Shown here: piece after piece, positions 61,801 through 64,000 of the stretch
How the letters are laid out: every line of letters begins with the position of its first letter
Numbering within the stretch: position 1 is the first letter of the stretch
From: Typhlomys cinereus
Lineage: Eukaryota; Chordata; Mammalia; Rodentia; Platacanthomyidae
DNA length: 64,000 nt
NCBI GenBank assembly: GCA_023101885.1
Contig: JALPQD010000142.1
Location: 3,680,121-3,744,120 of the forward strand
Direction: 5' to 3'
Notes under the pieces: generated by a model
Database searches by the model: none
What the model was told of the DNA's origin: nothing
The model's input: only the letters and a program-made list of their open reading frames with translations
Translations under genes and position numbers: made by a program

Positions 61801-62576
61801 GAATTTCCTTTATAATTTCTTCCTGAACCTAATTCTCAGTCAGCATCATAGTGTTTAGTTTCCAAGAGTTAGTGTATTTTCTGCTGTTTGTAGTGTTGTG
61901 GACGTCAAACTTTAGACCATGTGGTCTGATAAGGTACAGGCTACAATTCCAACTTTCCTATATATGTGGAGATTCTTTTTGTGGCCCAATATGTGGTCTA
62001 TTTTGGAGAAAGTGCTGCTGAGAAAAATGTTATTCCTTGGGGTGTCGATGGAAAGTTTGATAGAGATCTGTAAGGTCCATTTCAGTAAGCATTTGATTAA
62101 GTTCCAATGTGTCTCTGTTAAGTTTTTGGCCTGTTGATCTATCCCAAGCTGAGAGTACAATATTGAAATTCCCAAGTATTATCATTTTGGGATTGATTTC
62201 TTGTTTTACATATTGTAGTATTTGCTTAATGAATGTGAAGGAGCCCGTATTAGGTGAATATGTGTTCAGTATTGTGAAGTGTTCCTAATGAATTGTACCT
62301 GTGACTAAAATGCAGTATCCTTCTGTGTCTCTTACGATTTTTTTTTTTTGGTTTGAAGTCCACTTTGTCAGATAGCATAATTGCTACCCCTGCTTGTTTC
62401 CTGGTTCCATTAGCTTGCAGAATTTTGGACCAGTCTTTTACTTTTAGAATGTGCCTATCTTTTGTGGTGAGATGTGTTTCCTGAAGGCAGCGGATTCCTG
62501 AGTAAGCACAACATATGATTTCTAATCCATGTTTGTAATCTTTGTCTTTTGATTGGTGAGTTAGTTCCATTGACAT
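58886..62576 (-). pseudogene. Decayed L1 ORF2 (endonuclease/reverse transcriptase), minus strand
   Basis: ORF2p nicks target DNA and reverse-transcribes L1 RNA. This copy spans about 3.7 kb, near the family's usual ORF2 length, but is broken by many stops and frameshifts. Read from 62576: endonuclease with CLQETHLTTKDRHILKVKDW and AGVAIMLSDKVDF; SKIDHILGHKKNL and LSDHMV near 61912-62000 (the C-terminal end of the endonuclease); reverse transcriptase with [10 protein letters not shown] near 60835 and the catalytic FADD at 60527-60538; [20 protein letters not shown] near 60240; then the C-terminal region with YSAIKN-like remains near 59000. The stop lies near 58886. It cannot make protein. Confidence 0.9.
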
Positions 62577-63694
62577 TTAGTGTTATAATGGAGAAATTTC
62601 TTTTAAGTCCTGACACTTTTTATGTTTTTTGGCTTTCATAAGTGTATTATTTAGCTTGTAAGTTGTGGTGGTATTACACTTCCCTTCTGTCCTCCTGGAT
62701 ATGCTTGTTCTTTTCTTCAAGCTTGAGTATCTTTTCTATCATTTTTTGAAGACATGGTTTGGTGGGCATGTAAGCCTTCAAGTTGTCTTTATGTTACAAA
62801 ATTTTTCTTTCACCCTTGATCATGACTGATAGTTTTGCTGGGTAAATCAGCCTGGGTATTTCAAGTATTGACATCCAATACTTGAAATCAGTCTCTCCAA
62901 GCTCTTCTGTTTCCATTGAAAATCATTTGTTATTTTAATGGATTTACCTTTAAAAGTAGCTTTTTTTTTTCTCTTGAAGGCCTGAGCACATTCTGTTTGT
63001 CTTGTATGTGGAGTGTTTGCTGTGGCGAGTTTCTATTTTGGTCATATCTGTTTGGTGTGTGAAATGCTTCTCTTTATTTAGATATGGAAAGTATTTTCTT
63101 TATGATATTTGAAGAATTTCCTCAGACGTGGTATTTTGGGATTCGTTTTCTGGTATTTCATGAATGCACATTATAGGCTTCTTCATGGTGTCCCATAACT
63201 CTTGAATATTCCTCTCAAGTATTTTTTGGCTTTAACAATGTTATTGATTGAACTATTTAGCTCTTCCACTTTGTCTTCAAGATCTGATATTCTATTTTCT
63301 GCTTCATTTGTTCTGCTGATAAGACTCACTGTTGAATTCTGGGTTGAAGATATCTTGTCTTTTAGTTTAATTTTAAACTCTGCTTGAGATTGTTTTACTG
63401 CTGTATGCCTACTTTTGTTTCTTCAACTGCTTTTCTCATCCACTCTAAGTGCCTGTTGTGCTTTTGTCCAAAGTGGTTGATGCAGTTATGTAACTCCTCC
63501 CAGATTTTCCCTTTCATTGTTTTGATCATAGTAAAGATCAGGCTTTGAAAATTATTATCCTGAGTATGGCTTTCTTGACTATTTTCTGTGAGTTTGTTCT
63601 CATTGGATTCTATCATTATAGGGTTAATTCTTTCAGTAGGAAATTTGTTGTCTTGGTTTTTGATTTTCATGGATTTGCAATGTGACCTGGACAT
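62577..63694 (-). pseudogene. Decayed L1 ORF1, minus strand
   Basis: ORF1p is the trimeric RNA-binding chaperone of the L1 particle. A Met at 63694 opens 99 codons of a charged, Gln/Asn/Lys-rich stretch (MSRSHCKSMKIKNQDNKF at the start, then KTMKGKIWEELHNCINHF and HLEWMRKAVEE), in keeping with an L1 ORF1 N terminus and start of the coiled coil. It then breaks by frameshift, and fragments continue to near 62600 just before ORF2. The position between a 5' region and ORF2 and the length of about 1.1 kb support the call; the sequence itself is much decayed. Confidence 0.75.
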
Positions 63695-64000
63695 TTTTGT
63701 TTTATCTCTTATGACCTTCTTCTTGTTTGTGTGTTTTTGACTTAACTGAATTGAGCAGTTATTACTATAACATTGGAGTTGAGTATGTTTGTCTGGTATT
63801 GTTGTTATTTCTTAGATGAGGCTATTGGGCTGTTAGTATATCAGTTAGTCAGGTTTAGTAGACAGGGAATGAAGATTAGTATGGTAGTGAACTTTTTCAT
63901 TTTATTTCCTTGGTGATATGTGAGGGTGAATGGTATAGTCTCTGAAATTGTATGGGTTTTGGGGTGACTATATGGATGTGAAAAGATTCTCTCCCATGTG
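63695..64000 (-). mobile_element. L1 5' region, minus strand, cut by the window edge
   Basis: Sequence directly upstream of the ORF1 start. It should be 5' UTR by position. No promoter monomer or other internal repeat was seen in the 306 bp available. The true 5' end lies outside the window. Confidence 0.5.

Overview
The window is mammalian, rodent-type nuclear DNA: AT-rich and repeat-dense, with no intact protein-coding gene that I can support. The rodent assignment rests on repeats recognised by eye: a tRNA-derived SINE of the B2 superfamily (ten well-preserved copies), ORR1-like MaLR solo LTRs, a B4-like SINE relic, an L1 3' UTR resembling the old rodent Lx type, and a younger L1 lineage with a purine-rich 3' UTR. 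The SINE body differs from the murid B2 consensus I know. A non-murid rodent, possibly a jerboa (Dipodoidea) with its DIP-type B2 relative, is my inference and is not proven.

Layout. 1-5 kb: simple repeats in otherwise unassigned DNA. 5-33 kb: SINEs with clear target-site duplications at 5.2, 22.1, 27.7, 31.8 and 32.2 kb, plus copies at 12.6 and 19.7 kb; three copies (7.9, 16.0, 29.3 kb) of an unnamed TG...CA solo LTR of about 400-430 bp with 5-bp target duplications; ORR1-like LTRs (8.4, 15.6, 23.7, 32.5 kb); an LTR-like block at 20.4 kb; an Lx-like L1 3' UTR at 30.4-31.5 kb. 35.8-37.5 kb: a processed pseudogene of SYPL1 (pantophysin), minus strand, with a perfect 15-bp target duplication and an internal deletion that looks like skipped exons. 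40.06-41.37 kb: a minus-strand L1 3'-end insertion whose 5' end is the first two thirds of 7SK RNA in inverted orientation, the whole bounded by a 12-bp direct repeat. 45.37-47.48 kb: a rearranged L1 insertion with roughly 300-bp inverted arms, bounded by a 19-bp duplication. 47.6-57.8 kb: three more SINEs, a MaLR relic, a 27-bp minisatellite and long unassigned stretches. 57.86-64.0 kb: a nearly full-length but decayed minus-strand L1 (3' UTR, ORF2, ORF1, part of the 5' region).

There is no operon or pathway logic. What the window records is a history of L1-driven reverse transcription: L1 itself, SINEs, a cellular mRNA and the 7SK snRNA were all probably copied by L1 machinery, and several copies keep enough of their ends to read the event. 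I found no new gene system. The most unusual object is the 7SK/L1 chimera.
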